Source: Sternotherus odoratus
Taxonomy: Eukaryota > Chordata > Testudines > Kinosternidae
Direction: 5' to 3'
Assembly (NCBI GenBank): GCA_032164245.1
Contig: JAVMKO010000003.1
Span: 92,875,890-92,939,889 of the forward strand
Length of the DNA stretch: 64,000 bases
Position 1 is the stretch's first letter, and each line of letters opens with the position of its first letter. The notes under the pieces are model-generated. The model saw only the letters and a list, made by a program, of their open reading frames with translations. It had not been told where the DNA came from and did not search any database. Position numbers and translations under genes: made by a program. This document shows positions 63,707 to 64,000 of the stretch, one piece after another.

Positions 63707-64000
63707 CTATGAAAAATGGAAAATAAAAACATAGAGAACATGTCAAAATAAGTAATGCTGCTGCTTAAAGAAACTAATAAGTTCTTGGGAGTAACTGTTT
63801 AATTTTGCTTTTCTTTTTATTCAGTGTCATTTGCTAGTGATCTTTTAAGCTAACGGTCCAGCAAATCAGTGGGTTTTTTAATTTTTTTATTTTAATATTG
63901 ATTAATGAAGCACATAGTTATTTTTTAGAAATAGAAAAACTTATTTCCCACCCCGTGTCTTTAGGGATCTGATTTAAATGATATAGCAAATATGGAGCCT
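63707..64000. other. SYNE1: Intron upstream of W1, edge of window
   Basis: AT-rich intronic sequence with no further exon visible. Confidence 0.7.

Noticed and set aside
1..64000. CRISPR arrays, operons, bacterial promoters, integrated prophage
   Set aside because: None present. Split exons with GT-AG introns and LINE/SINE repeats show vertebrate nuclear DNA.

Overview
This is intronic and exonic vertebrate nuclear DNA. It covers a central piece of one giant gene, SYNE1 (nesprin-1), transcribed on the minus strand. I can place 35 consecutive coding exons, numbered W1 (63554-63706) to W35 (69-378) in transcription order. All 34 introns have GT-AG ends. The exons join in one frame into 6396 nt (2132 codons) with no stop and no missing step relative to the human protein as I recall it. 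Neither the first nor the last exon of the gene is in the window. No other cellular gene is supported.

The repeats point to a non-avian reptile, most likely a turtle. There are CR1 LINEs with the 'gattctatga' type 3' end, tRNA-derived SINEs with a CR1-like tail, many hAT-type miniature elements, and a DIRS1-like retroelement. The species assignment is inference from repeat content only.

Layout from low to high coordinate: 69-9937 holds exons W35-W29, with introns carrying CR1 copies (1.46-3.14 kb), three hAT-type MITEs with clear target-site duplications (4.80-5.32, 7.97-8.31 and 8.91-9.37 kb) and a MIR. 11.4-29.6 kb is exon-dense (W28-W16), with AAAG microsatellites, a tandem SINE pair, several MIRs and small DNA transposons. 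29.6-41.96 kb has wider introns (W15-W11) with a pogo/Tigger-like element, a tandem tRNA-derived SINE pair and a 607-bp foldback element. 41.96-47.28 kb is one large intron with a decayed DIRS1-like element whose ORF1 resembles the LAP2-alpha-specific region of TMPO. 47.4-64.0 kb holds W10-W1, a second CR1, a CR1 tail, a hAT MITE and a decayed hAT transposase.

The encoded segment is the spectrin-repeat rod of nesprin-1, the long cytoplasmic spacer between the N-terminal actin-binding calponin-homology pair and the C-terminal nuclear-envelope KASH domain; neither end domain is here. Most of the rod is built from pairs of exons totalling about 294-342 nt, one spectrin repeat per pair. The main exception is a 629-nt exon (W22) that spans about two repeats. 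I found no undescribed biological system; the observations worth a second look concern exon architecture and mobile elements.
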